The notes under the pieces were generated by a model, which was given only the letters and a program-made list of their open reading frames with translations, was not told the DNA's origin and searched no databases. A stretch of DNA of 6,513 nt from JABDJL01 sp047614505 (GTDB taxonomy: Bacteria; Pseudomonadota; Gammaproteobacteria; Xanthomonadales; SZUA-36): contig JBLHGQ010000157.1 of the NCBI GenBank assembly GCA_047614505.1, positions 1 to 6,513 on the forward strand. Reading direction: 5' to 3'. Below, in pieces: positions 1-6,513 of this stretch. The position numbers were made by a program, and so were the translations under genes. The first letter of the stretch is position 1, and each line of letters starts with the position of its first letter.

Positions 1-1014
1 GCAGGCGTTGCTGGTCTGGCGGCCATTGGTGCTGCCAAGGCGATGGGGGCAATTGTTCGCTCATTTGATACACGTCCTGAAGTTCAGGAACAAATCGAGA
101 GCATGGACGCCGAATTTCTGTTGCTGGACTTTGAAGATGAGGACGGAAGCGGCGAAGGCGGCTATGCCAAGGTCATGAGCGAAGAGTTCATCAAGGCCGA
201 AATGGCCTTGTTTGCCGAGCAGGCAAAAGAAGTGGATATTATTATCACCACCGCCCTGATACCCGGAAGACCCGCACCGCGTTTGATTACTGCAGCAATG
301 GTTGAGTCTATGAAAGCCGGCAGCGTGGTTGTTGATCTGGCCGCGGAGCAGGGTGGTAACTGCGAACTGACTGAGCCAGGTAAAGTCGCGGTCAAGCATG
401 GCGTTACGCTGATCGGTTATACCGACCTGCCCAGCCGGCTTGCTGCTCAATCCAGCCAGCTCTATGGAACAAACCTGCGCCACTTGCTCACCGAACTGAC
501 TCCTGAAAAAGACGGCCAGATTGTGGTCAATATGGAAGACGAAGTGATTCGTGGTGCAACGATTTGCAAAGATGGTGAGACGACCTGGCCACCACCGGCT
601 CCAAAACTCTCTGCAGCGCCACCAAAGGCCGCACCTAAAGCAGCTCCGGTGGTGAAAGTTGAAAAAGAAAGATCAATTGCCGGCCCCATTATTGGAATGG
701 CGTTAGCAGGGCTTTCTTTACTCGCTCTTGGTTCGGTGGCGCCGGCCGACTTCATGGCGCACTTTACGGTGTTTGTACTTGCTTGTTTTGTTGGCTACAT
801 GGTGATCTGGAATGTGTCGGCTTCATTGCACACTCCATTAATGAGCGTCACCAATGCGATCTCAAGCATCATTATTATCGGTGCGATTTTGCAGATTAGC
901 TCGACCGAGCCCTTAATTAAATGGCTGGCCTTTGGGACCGTGTTGATAACGAGCATCAACATTGTCGGTGGCTTTGCTGTCACCCGTCGCATGCTCGAAA
1001 TGTTCAGGAAGTAA
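1..1014 (+). CDS. pntA: NAD(P) transhydrogenase subunit alpha, 5'-truncated by window edge
   Basis: This is the NAD(H)-binding and partly membrane-embedded subunit of the proton-translocating transhydrogenase (NADH + NADP+ to NAD+ + NADPH, driven by the proton gradient). The frame is open from base 1, giving 337 residues. E. coli PntA has about 510, so roughly 170 N-terminal residues lie outside. The visible part opens inside the Rossmann glycine motif (AGVAGLAAIG), followed by FDTRPEV, whose Asp (visible residue 23) should contact the NAD ribose. Next come the conserved TTALIPGRPAPRLIT and the mobile-loop segment GYTDLPSR (visible residues about 139-146). An Ala/Pro/Lys-rich linker (about 197-224) joins domain I to four predicted membrane helices (about 228-247, 250-272, 282-300, 305-325), including the conserved HTPLMSVTNAIS. 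The chain ends RRMLEMFRK, as in E. coli. The fused domain I plus four-helix layout separates it from the split alpha1/alpha2 type. pntB follows after 5 bases, so the two are surely one operon. The promoter lies outside the window. Confidence 0.97.
   Translation, partial: AGVAGLAAIGAAKAMGAIVRSFDTRPEVQEQIESMDAEFLLLDFEDEDGSGEGGYAKVMSEEFIKAEMALFAEQAKEVDIIITTALIPGRPAPRLITAAMVESMKAGSVVVDLAAEQGGNCELTEPGKVAVKHGVTLIGYTDLPSRLAAQSSQLYGTNLRHLLTELTPEKDGQIVVNMEDEVIRGATICKDGETTWPPPAPKLSAAPPKAAPKAAPVVKVEKERSIAGPIIGMALAGLSLLALGSVAPADFMAHFTVFVLACFVGYMVIWNVSASLHTPLMSVTNAISSIIIIGAILQISSTEPLIKWLAFGTVLITSINIVGGFAVTRRMLEMFRK
1006..1011 (+). promoter_or_regulatory. Shine-Dalgarno site that fixes the pntB start
   Basis: AGGAAG lies in the last codons of pntA, 8 bases before the ATG at 1020. 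It supports 1020 as the pntB start over the upstream in-frame ATG at 921. Its position inside pntA also suggests translational coupling of the two subunits. Confidence 0.8.
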
Positions 1015-1019
1015 GCATC

Positions 1020-2414
1020 ATGATAAACGCTGGAGTCATTACCTCGTCGTATATCATTGCGACTATCCTTTTCATTCTCGCCCTGGGCGGACTATCCAAC
1101 CAGGAAACAGCCCGTCGCGGCAACTGGTATGGCATTACCGGTATGGCCGTCGCCTTAATTGCGACCGTGATGGGTGTGGTCTCAGAAAACTACACCATCC
1201 TTTTTGTAGCTTTGTTGGTCGGTGGAAGCATCGGTTTAATTGCTGCAAAACGGGTTCAGATGACCCAAATGCCGGAACTGGTCGCAATACTTCATAGCCT
1301 GGTTGGCTTTGCAGCTGTGGCCGTTGGTTACGCAAGTTTCATGGGTTCTGATGGCCACTTAACGGGTGTAGATCTAACCATTCACAATATTGAAACCTAT
1401 CTGGGAATTTTGATTGGTGCCTTGACGTTTTCAGGCTCGGTCATTGCTTTCGGTAAATTATCCGGGCGCATTGGCGGTAAACCTTTAACCCTGCCGGGAC
1501 GTCACTGGTTCAATCTCGCATTATTGCTTGCAGCCATCTGGTTCGGGCGCGAGTTTGTCCTGCAGTCAGCAGCAGGTGGTGGTATTGAGCCATTGGTGAT
1601 TATGACCGTGATAGCACTGGTGTTTGGCATCCATATGGTGATGGCAATTGGTGGCGCGGATATGCCGGTGGTGGTTTCCATGCTCAACAGTTATTCAGGC
1701 TGGGCTGCATCGGCAACTGGATTTATGCTCAGTAATGATCTGCTAATTGTCACTGGTGCCCTGGTCGGTTCAAGCGGTGCAATTTTGAGCTACATCATGT
1801 GCCGTGCGATGAACCGCAAATTCCTTTCGGTAATTGCGGGTGGTTTTGGTACTGGTGGCGGAACTGTGGCTGCGCCAGGCGAGCAGGAAGGCGAAATCGT
1901 TGCCATTGAGGCCGCTGAGGCCGCTGAAATCCTGAACGATGCCAAAGAAGTAATGATTATCCCGGGTTACGGTATGGCCGTGGCTCAGGCACAGCACGTG
2001 GTGCATGAGATAACCAATGTATTGCGTGCCAAGGGCATCAATGTGCGCTTTGGCATTCACCCCGTAGCAGGCAGGATGCCCGGTCATATGAATGTGTTAT
2101 TGGCCGAGGCCAAGGTACCTTACGATATCGTTTTTGAAATGGACGAGATCAATGATGATTTCCCAAAGATCGATGTATCAATCGTCATCGGTGCCAACGA
2201 CATCGTTAACCCATCCGCGCTTGACGAGCCTGACGGCCCGATTGGGGGAATGCCGGTGCTTGAATGCTGGAACGGCAAGCTGTCCATCGTCCTGAAAAGA
2301 AGCATGGCGACCGGCTATGCGGGTGTGCAGAACCCTTTGTTCTTTAAGGAAAATACCCGAATGTTATTTGGTGATGCCAAAGATACGTTGGATGCGGTGT
2401 TCAAAGCGCTTTAA
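1020..2414 (+). CDS. pntB: NAD(P) transhydrogenase subunit beta
   Basis: This is the partner of PntA. It carries most of the membrane channel (domain II) and the NADP(H)-binding domain III. The 464 residues from the ATG at 1020 match the E. coli length (about 462). An in-frame ATG at 921 would add 33 residues that are only pntA read in another frame. The first 265 or so residues are hydrophobic, with about eight or nine predicted helices. They contain the motif ELVAILHS with His92, equivalent to the proton-pathway His91 of E. coli, and GGADMPVVVSMLNSYSGWAA with Asp214 and Asn223. A hinge with GGFGTGG (about 274-280) leads to domain III. There GYGMAVAQAQ (316-325), GIHPVAGRMPGHMNV, GAND (391-394), KRS (426-428) and TGYAGVQNPLF form the NADP site. 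All expected key motifs are present and there is no sign of damage. The gene converges on the minus-strand gene that ends at 2454. Confidence 0.98.
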   Translation: MINAGVITSSYIIATILFILALGGLSNQETARRGNWYGITGMAVALIATVMGVVSENYTILFVALLVGGSIGLIAAKRVQMTQMPELVAILHSLVGFAAVAVGYASFMGSDGHLTGVDLTIHNIETYLGILIGALTFSGSVIAFGKLSGRIGGKPLTLPGRHWFNLALLLAAIWFGREFVLQSAAGGGIEPLVIMTVIALVFGIHMVMAIGGADMPVVVSMLNSYSGWAASATGFMLSNDLLIVTGALVGSSGAILSYIMCRAMNRKFLSVIAGGFGTGGGTVAAPGEQEGEIVAIEAAEAAEILNDAKEVMIIPGYGMAVAQAQHVVHEITNVLRAKGINVRFGIHPVAGRMPGHMNVLLAEAKVPYDIVFEMDEINDDFPKIDVSIVIGANDIVNPSALDEPDGPIGGMPVLECWNGKLSIVLKRSMATGYAGVQNPLFFKENTRMLFGDAKDTLDAVFKAL

Positions 2415-2453
2415 GTGACTTGAATTGCGTTTTCGAACATGAAGAGATCGATG

Positions 2454-4100
2454 TTAATCAAACAGCTTCAGGTCGACCCTTGACCAGCCTACGCTATTGA
2501 TCATGTAAACATACTCGTCTGTATCTTCTGCTTGCGCAGTGAGTTCACTCTCCAGAGAATAAGTAATGTCGTTACCCTGGTTCGCAATGGATAAGCTTGC
2601 GGCTTCGAGTAAGGGAGGCAATGAAAGAGTGTCAGCGTTGACGCTAAATGTGCCATCAGGTGGCTTGAATGCAAATAGCGTTGAATAATGCGCTCGCATG
2701 TCTTCAAGCGAAACAAATCCCTGATTCAATACGTTGGGAACATATTGGCTGACATGCGATCCATGATCGCCATGTATAACAATGAATGAGTCGCCAAATA
2801 TTTCACTTTTCTTCATCGCATTGAACAATTTCCTCAATGACAACAATCCGCACTCTGCCTGTTCAAAGTACCTTTGTGTTCTAAGTCTGAGCATTTCCGG
2901 ATTTTGATCAGTTTTGTTGAATAGCATGGCGGATCGTGAGGCGAGATCATCTTCATAATAAATTGAGCAATCATTCAGGAAAACAAATGGATCGTGTGGA
3001 ATCAACAGATGAGCAAAAAAGACCCGTCCTTGTGGTGCGGATAACAAATCCTGCGTAAGGGATTGAAGCACTGATGGGTCATGAACAGCAATGCCCGGGT
3101 CGTTGAATAATTTATTTGTGGCTAAGGCCAATATTCTTGACTGCATCACTATCACCTTAGCGAGCATTGCACTGCGTCTTCCAACGCCGATAGCGTCTCG
3201 AATGGAATGTACATTTGGGTGAGAATAATTCCAACATTTATCTGTAGATTCTCGGTTGGATTCACAAAAATTCATATAAGAGGTCTGATAGATATTCATT
3301 CGATAACCAGCGGCGGCCAAATTGTCGAAATAACGATTTGAAGTCAGGGTGTGAACAGTTCGACTCGCTTCTTCAATACGGAAACTGAAGTCACTTTCAT
3401 GTTCAAAATTCATCGCAGTGTAGAGTGAATTTCCGGTTAGCGGGAAGCGACTGTAAGCCTTGGGAAAATGGGTAAATCCGAATTCGTTTAAGAACTGATC
3501 AGTGGCCTGATTGAAAACTCTGGATTCCGGATATGATGGTAAACCAGCTGTTCCGATAAACCCATCGAGTAGTATGTGCACTACAGGAGGTAATTGAGTG
3601 TCTATTTCGACAGATGGATCAGTGTTTTGAAAATTTCGAGGCCGATCTGAACTTTCAAGAAACGCGGCGAAAACCATCATCGCAATAACAGGAATACTGA
3701 AGCTGATTAAACGTGTTCCAAACTTCCAGAACAAAAGCGCACTGATTGCCAAAGCAATTAAAAAACCTTCAAGTCGAAAATTAAATTGGACTAACAATAC
3801 CAACAAAGTTACCAGCAGCGTAATGGCTGACATCATTCCATCACGAATCAGTTTTGCAAAAATAGTAAGTGCCAAACTTAGCAATATTGCGATACAAAAC
3901 AACAACGCCATTTCACCGCTATCAGCCGGATAAGCTCGGCGCCACACAAAGCTTAATAATGGGTAACTCAGCAGAATAGTAAAATAAATGAAAACTTGAA
4001 TTGATGCAGGTGACGGTGACTTAAGTTCGCTCATATGCACAAAATCCATCAAATCAGGGCCAAAGTATAACTGATTCGATTGCTGCATTTTCTGGACCAT
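2454..4100 (-). CDS. Membrane-anchored sulfatase-like hydrolase/transferase (alkaline phosphatase superfamily)
   Basis: The protein has 548 residues. About five predicted membrane helices lie near 35-53, 64-82, 91-106, 112-126 and 130-148, followed by a large soluble domain expected in the periplasm. Superfamily motifs seen are VVHILLDGF with Asp179 as a likely metal ligand, a candidate nucleophile in RFPLTGNSLYTAMNFE (Thr222, or Ser225), FAHLLIPHDPFVF (His364, His369), and VIHGDHGSH with Asp445 and His446 as metal ligands. Topology and motifs recall lipoteichoic acid synthase and phosphoethanolamine transferases, but I cannot assign it to a named family or substrate. No Cys/Ser-x-Pro-x-Arg motif is present, so a formylglycine sulfatase is unlikely. 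Cys279 and Cys289 could form a disulfide. The start is uncertain: ATG at 4100 is the first after an in-frame stop at 4122-4124 but lacks a clear Shine-Dalgarno site, and Met5, Met18 and Met23 are alternatives. It lies 65 bases downstream of sat on the same strand and is more AT-rich than sat. Superfamily assignment is firm; function is open. Confidence 0.85.
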   Translation of the reverse strand: MVQKMQQSNQLYFGPDLMDFVHMSELKSPSPASIQVFIYFTILLSYPLLSFVWRRAYPADSGEMALLFCIAILLSLALTIFAKLIRDGMMSAITLLVTLLVLLVQFNFRLEGFLIALAISALLFWKFGTRLISFSIPVIAMMVFAAFLESSDRPRNFQNTDPSVEIDTQLPPVVHILLDGFIGTAGLPSYPESRVFNQATDQFLNEFGFTHFPKAYSRFPLTGNSLYTAMNFEHESDFSFRIEEASRTVHTLTSNRYFDNLAAAGYRMNIYQTSYMNFCESNRESTDKCWNYSHPNVHSIRDAIGVGRRSAMLAKVIVMQSRILALATNKLFNDPGIAVHDPSVLQSLTQDLLSAPQGRVFFAHLLIPHDPFVFLNDCSIYYEDDLASRSAMLFNKTDQNPEMLRLRTQRYFEQAECGLLSLRKLFNAMKKSEIFGDSFIVIHGDHGSHVSQYVPNVLNQGFVSLEDMRAHYSTLFAFKPPDGTFSVNADTLSLPPLLEAASLSIANQGNDITYSLESELTAQAEDTDEYVYMINSVGWSRVDLKLFD

Positions 4101-4116
4101 TGACCAAGATTCAGGC

Positions 4117-4130
4117 GATTGTTAGCAATC
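4117..4130. repeat. Short perfect inverted repeat, 5-bp arms
   Basis: GATTG-TTAG-CAATC lies between sat and the membrane sulfatase-like gene, one base from the stronger inverted repeat at 4132-4149. In minus-strand RNA it would form a small second hairpin. No U-run follows it. A 5-bp arm is weak and could occur by chance. Confidence 0.4.
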
Positions 4131-4131
4131 C

Positions 4132-4149
4132 GGCCTTGCCCCCAAGGCC
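4132..4149 (-). other. GC-rich hairpin in the sat/sulfatase-like intergenic gap
   Basis: A perfect 7-bp inverted repeat, GGCCTTG and CAAGGCC, encloses a 4-base loop that reads GGGG in the minus-strand transcript. It starts 16 bases after the sat stop codon, a typical place for a 3'-end structure. The sequence after it (GGATTGCTAACAATC) has no U-tract, so it does not qualify as a standard intrinsic terminator. It could stabilise the cysC-sat mRNA end, attenuate readthrough into the next gene, or mark an RNA-processing site. The structure is seen directly; the role is inference. Confidence 0.55.
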
Positions 4150-4170
4150 AGTTTCAGCTTCAGTTTCAGG
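4149..4170. repeat. Hexanucleotide tandem repeat (CAGYTT) at the sat 3' end
   Basis: On the + strand the units read CAGTTT, CAGCTT, CAGTTT, CAGG: 3.7 copies with a 6-base period. Equivalently, CAGTTTCAG occurs twice, 12 bases apart. The repeat covers the sat stop codon (4166-4168) and abuts the hairpin at 4132-4149. A six-base unit keeps frame, so copy-number change would barely alter Sat. Confidence 0.6.
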
Positions 4171-5350
4171 CCTCTGTGTGGTAATGCTTAATTAGTATCT
4201 GTGCCACTTCCGGGCGCATAACCTCCGGAGGTGGCGTAATGCCTTCTCCCAGCATTTCACGGACTTTTGTGCCTATCAGGGCTACAAAGTCCTGGGGGGT
4301 ATGATCCGGCGCCTCACTCATCATGACTACCTTATTCAGTTTCTTTGACCAGGCAGTGTTATCCGCATTGAATATCTCAATCTCAAGTGTTCCGTCCGGT
4401 ATCCGTTCAAAAATTGCCTGTGCGTCATATGGGCCATAGTAATCGCCGACGCCTGCATGATCACGACCAACAATCAGGTGTGTAGCACCCATATTCTGGC
4501 GGAAAATGGCGTGCAAAACGGCTTCACGCGGACCGGCAAACAACATGTCAAAACCATAGCCATTAACCATCACTGTATTTTCGGGGAAATAGACATCAAC
4601 CATTTTACGGATACAGGCATCGCGCACATCAGCGGGAATATCGCCGGCTTTTAGCTTGCCCAGTAACATGTGAATGACGATGCCATCTGCACCGAGCCGG
4701 TCTTTGGCGATTCGGCAAAGCTCTTCGTGGGCGAGATGCATCGGATTGCGGGTCTGGAAGGCAACGACTTTTTCCCATCCGCGTTGGGAAATTTCTTCGC
4801 GAATTTCTACCGCAGTCTGAAAAGTCCCTTCAAATTCAGTCTCGAAGTAACTCAGGTTAAGTACCTGGATCTTTCCGGAGATGCAGTGGCTGCCAAGCTC
4901 GCGGAAGACGGCCACGCCCGGATGAGCCTGATCGGTGGTGCCATAGGTCTGTTGGATGATGGTATCAAGCTGCGCCTCAGAAATGTTCTCTACAGAGTCA
5001 ACATCCATGATGGCAATTACTGGATGACCGTTAACATTCGGGTCCCGCAGTGCGATGCGATCAGCTCCTTCAATGCCGGAAACATCTTTGCTCAGGTTCA
5101 GAACCGGTACCGGCCAGAACAGGCCGTCGACCGTGCGCATCGTTTCTGCGACGCTCAGGGCGTCAGCCAGATTCATGAAGCCTTCCAGCGGCGTGAAATA
5201 GCCACCACCGAGCATCACTGCGTTGGCGGCTGCTGCGGAATTCAACAACAACGAGGGCAGATTCTCGGCTTCGCTACGAAGTGCTTCCAATTGGCTGGTA
5301 TCGCTCACCAGCAAAGGCTTAAGGGCGTTAGCCCCGTGTGGTCTGATCAT
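4166..5350 (-). CDS. sat: Sulfate adenylyltransferase (ATP sulfurylase), single-chain Sat type
   Basis: The enzyme catalyses ATP + sulfate to adenosine 5'-phosphosulfate (APS) + pyrophosphate in the cytoplasm, the first step of sulfate activation. The 394 residues match the stand-alone bacterial Sat enzymes. There is no APS-kinase-like C-terminal domain, and this is not the CysD/CysN heterodimer. Diagnostic sites are FQTRNPMHLAHEE (Gln199, Arg201, Asn202, His205, His208), which binds ATP and sulfate; FAGPREAVLHA (271-281); GRDHAGVGDYYGPYDAQ (295-311); and a C-terminal GTKVREML with MRPEVAQIL. The N-terminal region (VMLGGGYFTPLEGFM, residues 45-59) fits the PUA-like domain of the family. The ATG at 5350 is preceded by AGGAAA (5357-5362 on the complement), a good Shine-Dalgarno site. 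cysC ends 37 bases upstream, so APS is made beside the enzyme that consumes it. Sat can also run in reverse in sulfur oxidisers, but pairing with cysC argues for the forward direction here. Confidence 0.97.
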   Translation of the reverse strand: MIRPHGANALKPLLVSDTSQLEALRSEAENLPSLLLNSAAAANAVMLGGGYFTPLEGFMNLADALSVAETMRTVDGLFWPVPVLNLSKDVSGIEGADRIALRDPNVNGHPVIAIMDVDSVENISEAQLDTIIQQTYGTTDQAHPGVAVFRELGSHCISGKIQVLNLSYFETEFEGTFQTAVEIREEISQRGWEKVVAFQTRNPMHLAHEELCRIAKDRLGADGIVIHMLLGKLKAGDIPADVRDACIRKMVDVYFPENTVMVNGYGFDMLFAGPREAVLHAIFRQNMGATHLIVGRDHAGVGDYYGPYDAQAIFERIPDGTLEIEIFNADNTAWSKKLNKVVMMSEAPDHTPQDFVALIGTKVREMLGEGITPPPEVMRPEVAQILIKHYHTEA

Positions 5351-5387
5351 TGTGAATTTCCTGGATTAGTTGAGCGGTTTTGGGCGC

Positions 5388-6005
5388 TTAAAGCTGAATG
5401 AAACCGTTTTCATTTAAGTGGTCCAAAATGATCTGGACTTCCTGCTCAAGGCTCATTTTATCTGTGTGTAGATGAATTTCCGGTTGTGTAGGTGCTTCGT
5501 AAGGATCATCAATACCGGTGAAGTTCTTAATCACACCAGCGCGGGCTTTTTTATAAAGGCCTTTAGGATCACGTTGCTCAGCGACTGCAAGCGAGCAATC
5601 AACATGGACCTCTATAAAATTCAGGCCAGCTTGCTCGTGAAGCTTTCTTACCTCGTCGCGATCTGCTTTGTAGGGGCTGATAAAACTGGAAAGTGAAATT
5701 ACCCCGGCATCGCCAAACAGCTTTGCGACCTCGCCGATGCGACGAATATTTTCGGTGCGGTCAGCTTCAGAGAACCCCAGGTTCTTATTGATTCCCAGGC
5801 GCACATTGTCGCCGTCAAGGCGGTAAGACAACTTGCCCAAATTAAACAAGGTGTGCTCCAGCGCTACTGCGATGGTGCTTTTACCACTGCCGGAAAGGCC
5901 GGTGAACCAGATGGTCGCGCCGCGCTGTTTGAGGATCTCGTAGCGATCCTGTCTTGAAACCTCGCCATCTTGCCAGGTCACATTAGTTGCTTTTTGATTG
6001 CTCAT
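5388..6005 (-). CDS. cysC: Adenylyl-sulfate kinase (APS kinase)
   Basis: The enzyme phosphorylates APS to PAPS (3'-phosphoadenylyl sulfate) with ATP in the cytoplasm, the second step of sulfate activation. The 205 residues match the normal length of stand-alone CysC. Motifs in order: the family's N-terminal NVTWQDGEVSRQDR (8-21), the P-loop GLSGSGKST (36-44), RLDGDNVRLGIN (62-73, with Asp64, Asp66 and Arg69), the FSEADRTENIRR segment that binds APS, FISPYKADRD (108-117) with Ser110 equivalent to the serine phosphorylated in E. coli CysC, and the lid RDPKGLYKKARAG (145-157) followed by FTGIDDPYEAP. All catalytic positions look intact. The start at 6005 has a purine-rich stretch (GGGAAAAG) a few bases upstream that can serve as ribosome site. 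It lies 29 bases after the TetR-family gene and 37 before sat, which fits one transcript. The kinase is not fused to Sat or CysN. Confidence 0.97.
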   Translation of the reverse strand: MSNQKATNVTWQDGEVSRQDRYEILKQRGATIWFTGLSGSGKSTIAVALEHTLFNLGKLSYRLDGDNVRLGINKNLGFSEADRTENIRRIGEVAKLFGDAGVISLSSFISPYKADRDEVRKLHEQAGLNFIEVHVDCSLAVAEQRDPKGLYKKARAGVIKNFTGIDDPYEAPTQPEIHLHTDKMSLEQEVQIILDHLNENGFIQL

Positions 6006-6034
6006 ATTCTTTTCCCAACTCTATAAAGTAAATG

Positions 6035-6513
6035 TCATTTGTTGATAAAACCGTTGCTTAACAGATCAGTGCATTTTTGGATTACATCAAACAGGTCCAT
6101 ATCCGGATCACGCACGATTAACTCGCCCCATGCATTACACATTCCAATGACCGCCTGTGCCGCAAAACGACAGTCAGTTGACTCACGGACTGCACCGCTG
6201 CTAATACCCTGTGCAAATATTCCTTCCAACTGTTGCCGGTATCCACTTCCAATTTCGTAAAGCTTTTTGCGTTTGACTTCAGGCAGATAAAGACGCTCGA
6301 AGTGGTACACCTTGATCGCCGCGTTTTGCTCGCGAAACTTGCTCAGGTGGGCAGTAATCGCTGCCAGCAACTTGGCTTCAAAGGGTTGATCCGTTGCCGC
6401 AATCGTATCCATTTGCCCGGCATAGTCATGTACCGCATAAAGACACACCTCAAGCAGCGCCTCTTCCTTGGATTTAAAGTAGTAGTACAAGCTGCCCTGT
6501 TTGATTCCCAGAT
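6035..6513 (-). CDS. TetR/AcrR-family transcriptional regulator, N-terminus cut by window edge
   Basis: About 158 residues are visible, running off the right edge. The first are LGIKQGSLYYYFKSKEEALLEV, the classic recognition helix and following helix of a TetR-type helix-turn-helix, so only about 30-45 N-terminal residues should be missing. The rest is an all-helical ligand-binding and dimerisation domain with FERLYLPEVKRKKLYEIGSGYRQQLEGIF and AQGISSGAVRES, common in repressors of this family, and it ends NGFINK at a TGA stop. A TTG at 6490 could be mistaken for a start, but it encodes an internal Leu within the DNA-binding motif. The ligand and target operator cannot be read from the sequence. 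It lies 29 bases upstream of cysC on the same strand, so it may be the first visible gene of the sulfate-activation operon and may control it, but it could equally regulate genes beyond the window. Family assignment is secure; regulatory role is inference. Confidence 0.93.
   Translation of the reverse strand, partial: LGIKQGSLYYYFKSKEEALLEVCLYAVHDYAGQMDTIAATDQPFEAKLLAAITAHLSKFREQNAAIKVYHFERLYLPEVKRKKLYEIGSGYRQQLEGIFAQGISSGAVRESTDCRFAAQAVIGMCNAWGELIVRDPDMDLFDVIQKCTDLLSNGFINK

Noticed and set aside
61..483. Open frame of 140 codons on the minus strand inside pntA
   Set aside because: It is antisense to the conserved NAD-binding domain of pntA and has no recognisable motif.
921..1019. Upstream in-frame ATG that would lengthen PntB by 33 residues
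   Set aside because: The extension is pntA in another frame and unlike PntB N-termini. ATG 1020 has AGGAAG 8 bases upstream and gives the family length.
2454..4100. Classical formylglycine-dependent sulfatase linked to sulfate metabolism
   Set aside because: There is no Cys/Ser-x-Pro-x-Arg motif, and the five-helix N-terminus fits phospho-transferase relatives better.
4132..4149. Intrinsic terminator after sat
   Set aside because: The stem is good, but no U-tract follows in the minus-strand transcript. It is reported only as a hairpin.
4670..5401. A 243-codon open frame on the + strand opposite sat and its upstream gap
   Set aside because: It lies almost wholly antisense to an unmistakable sat with intact motifs. 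Its translation shows no recognisable domain. Long antisense frames are common opposite GC-richer genes.
6488..6490. TTG as the start codon of the TetR-family gene
   Set aside because: The frame stays open to the window edge, and the residues before it (LGIKQGS) belong to the helix-turn-helix, so the TTG is an internal Leu codon.

Overview
The window looks like a piece of a gammaproteobacterial chromosome of intermediate GC content. The evidence is the E. coli-like architecture of the transhydrogenase (PntA with the NAD(H) domain and four membrane helices in one chain, then PntB) and close resemblance of both Pnt subunits to enterobacterial proteins as I remember them. I cannot name a genus. 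Both window edges cut through genes.

Left part (1-2414, + strand): the 3' two thirds of pntA and a complete pntB, separated by 5 bases. They encode the proton-translocating nicotinamide nucleotide transhydrogenase of the inner membrane, which uses the proton gradient to drive NADPH formation from NADH.

Right part (2454-6513, - strand, read right to left): a TetR-family regulator cut by the right edge, cysC (APS kinase), sat (single-chain ATP sulfurylase) and a membrane-anchored alkaline-phosphatase/sulfatase-superfamily protein. The gaps are 29, 37 and 65 bases, so the four could be co-transcribed. Sat makes adenosine 5'-phosphosulfate (APS) from sulfate and ATP, and CysC phosphorylates it to PAPS, so together they form a two-step sulfate-activation module. 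PAPS can feed sulfate reduction or sulfotransferases. No PAPS reductase, sulfite reductase or sulfotransferase gene lies in the window, so its use here is undecided. The fourth gene is the least understood: about five N-terminal membrane helices plus a periplasmic domain with metal-site motifs of the alkaline phosphatase superfamily, but without the Cys/Ser-x-Pro-x-Arg signature of formylglycine sulfatases. It is more AT-rich than sat and is separated from it by two adjacent perfect inverted repeats and a short hexamer repeat.

The pnt operon and the sulfate cluster converge at 2415-2453, where I see no convincing terminator. There is no stretch of 300 bases without a gene, and I saw no RNA gene, insertion sequence or CRISPR array. 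Most of the window is ordinary metabolism; the membrane phosphatase-superfamily gene and its link to the sulfate-activation genes are the parts that deserve a second look.
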